From: a virus
Strand: one strand, 5' to 3'
IMG/VR virus record: IMGVR_UViG_3300025872_000300
Location: 1-24,046 of that record
Length of the DNA: 24,046 nucleotides
The position numbers and the translations under genes were made by a program. The first letter of the stretch is position 1. Every line of letters starts with the position of its first letter. Below are positions 23,107-24,046 of this stretch, piece by piece. The notes beneath the pieces are model-generated. The model was not told where the DNA came from, did not search any database, and saw only the letters and a list, made by a program, of their open reading frames with translations.

Positions 23107-24046
23107 TGAACGACGGACTGTACAACGGAGTCGGCAGTGGCACGCTCGGCATCGTTCGTCCGTGCGTGTGGCAAGTGTACGAGACCACGACATCTACGAT
23201 CCCGTTCGTGCCGAACGCAAAGTACGTCTCCTACCTCATCATCGGTGGTGGCGGAGGCGGCGGCGGCGGTCGGTTCGGACTCGCGACTGCGGCGAGCGGA
23301 GGAGGTGGCGGCGCGAGTGCTGGTATCTACATTCAACGTCGGCAACCCGTCGCGATTCTTCGCAACCTTGGCATGCATCTGATAACGGTGACTATCGGAG
23401 CCGGAGGCAGCAGCGGTGCGGGTTCGACGGCAGACGGAACGAACGGAACCGCGGGGACGTCGGGAGGAAGTTCTGAAGTCCGTTTCCTGAACACTCCTAG
23501 ATACAGCAGCACTTCGGGCGGCTACGCGGCACTTGCGCACACCTCCGTTGGTGGCGGTGGCGGCTCGGGTGGAACGACGACGACGGGCGGCGGCGGAACG
23601 GCAAACACAACGATCCCGTATGGTGGATTCGGTGGCCAAAACGGTGCAGCCGGAGACACGACGACTGGCAGTTATGCGCGCACGCAAAGTTTCTTCCCGT
23701 CGAATCGTTCTGTTGGTGGTGGGAACGGTGGAGGCGGCAAAGGACAATCGCAATCGTATCCGATCCACCTAGGCCCCACGCTCTCAAGTCCTTCGACGGC
23801 AGCGGACTGGACGACGTTCGGCAACGCGGGACTCGACGCAATCATGTACGGCTCGAAGGGCTGGGAAGTCCTTCTCGCCCTTCAGGCGTTCCCCGAGATG
23901 CTCGACGTGCAGAACTACCTTCACGGCGGCGGCGGCGGCGGACAGGGCGGCAACACCACCACGAACGCGGCAGGCGGCAACGGCGGTGCGGGGTGGCGCG
24001 GTTCCGGCGGCGGTGGTGGCGGCGGTGCATCGGGCGTTAGCGGCGG
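23106..24046 (+). CDS. Glycine-rich tail adhesin (3' truncated)
   Basis: The frame opens at ATG 23106 (shares one base with the preceding TGA) and stays open to the right edge, so at least 313 residues are coded and the end is missing. The N-terminal 45 residues include YETTTSTIPFVPNAKYVSYLIIGGGG, a short beta lead into the first glycine run. Repeated glycine runs (GGGGGGGGG, GGGGG, GGGGSGG, GGGNGGGG, GGGGGGQGG and GGGGGGGG) alternate with loops containing Tyr, Thr and Ser. This matches phage receptor-binding adhesins of the T2/S16 gp38 style, in which glycine runs pack as polyglycine II helices and the intervening loops contact the host receptor. The last gene in a fibre cluster is the expected place for host-range determinants. 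Confidence 0.8.
   Translation, partial: MNDGLYNGVGSGTLGIVRPCVWQVYETTTSTIPFVPNAKYVSYLIIGGGGGGGGGRFGLATAASGGGGGASAGIYIQRRQPVAILRNLGMHLITVTIGAGGSSGAGSTADGTNGTAGTSGGSSEVRFLNTPRYSSTSGGYAALAHTSVGGGGGSGGTTTTGGGGTANTTIPYGGFGGQNGAAGDTTTGSYARTQSFFPSNRSVGGGNGGGGKGQSQSYPIHLGPTLSSPSTAADWTTFGNAGLDAIMYGSKGWEVLLALQAFPEMLDVQNYLHGGGGGGQGGNTTTNAAGGNGGAGWRGSGGGGGGGASGVSG

Noticed and set aside
1-24046. tRNA, rRNA, integrase, attachment site, insertion sequence or lysis gene
   Set aside because: None was recognised on reading either strand; no cloverleaf-like segment or recombinase motif was found, though short RNA elements cannot be excluded by eye.

Overview
The window is a stretch of double-stranded DNA from a tailed phage or prophage with a long non-contractile (siphovirus-type) tail. 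It is GC-rich, all genes lie on the + strand, and it is packed almost without gaps. The evidence is a complete and correctly ordered set of head and tail morphogenesis genes: terminase, portal, prohead protease, HK97-fold capsid, neck, tail terminator, tail tube, frameshifted tail chaperone, tape measure, gpL-like, gpK/gpI/gpJ-like tip and fibres. The lambda-like tail tip (gpL-like cysteine protein, NlpC/P60 domain, gpJ-like hub) points to a Gram-negative host. The strong G/C third-position preference suggests a high-GC host. No integrase, tRNA, rRNA, insertion sequence or CRISPR array was seen, so lysogeny and host species cannot be decided from this window.

Left region (1-3251), end of the early/accessory module: the C-terminal part of a probable replication-type DNA-binding protein, four small proteins of unknown function, a 55-residue zinc ribbon, a family 2 (GT-A) glycosyltransferase and a VRR-NUC nuclease. 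They are chained by 1-8 nt stop/start overlaps.

Head module (3256-11318): small and large terminase, a portal fused to an SPP1 gp7/MuF-type head-morphogenesis domain, a prohead protease with a long acidic C-terminal extension that may double as the scaffold, the major capsid protein, a head-tail connector, an HK97 gp10-like neck protein and an unusual 238-residue protein that may share a C-terminal domain with the later distal-tail protein.

Tail module (11315-17026): tail terminator, tail tube, tail assembly chaperone with a likely -1 programmed frameshift (GGGGGGC plus a downstream stem-loop whose loop is the zero-frame stop), a short 499-residue tape measure, a lectin-like/distal tail protein and a gpL-like four-cysteine protein.

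Tip and adhesion module (17019-24046): a 1554-residue polypeptide combining NlpC/P60 peptidase, gpI-like linker, gpJ-like hub, Fn3 repeats, a C1q/TNF-like jelly roll and a collagen stalk; a second collagen-like fibre protein; a small beta-rich protein; and a glycine-rich adhesin cut by the right edge.

There is no gene-free stretch longer than 20 nt. No convincing promoter or rho-independent terminator is visible. The most parsimonious reading is one long late transcript with heavy translational coupling. All function calls come from reading motifs by eye, without database searches.
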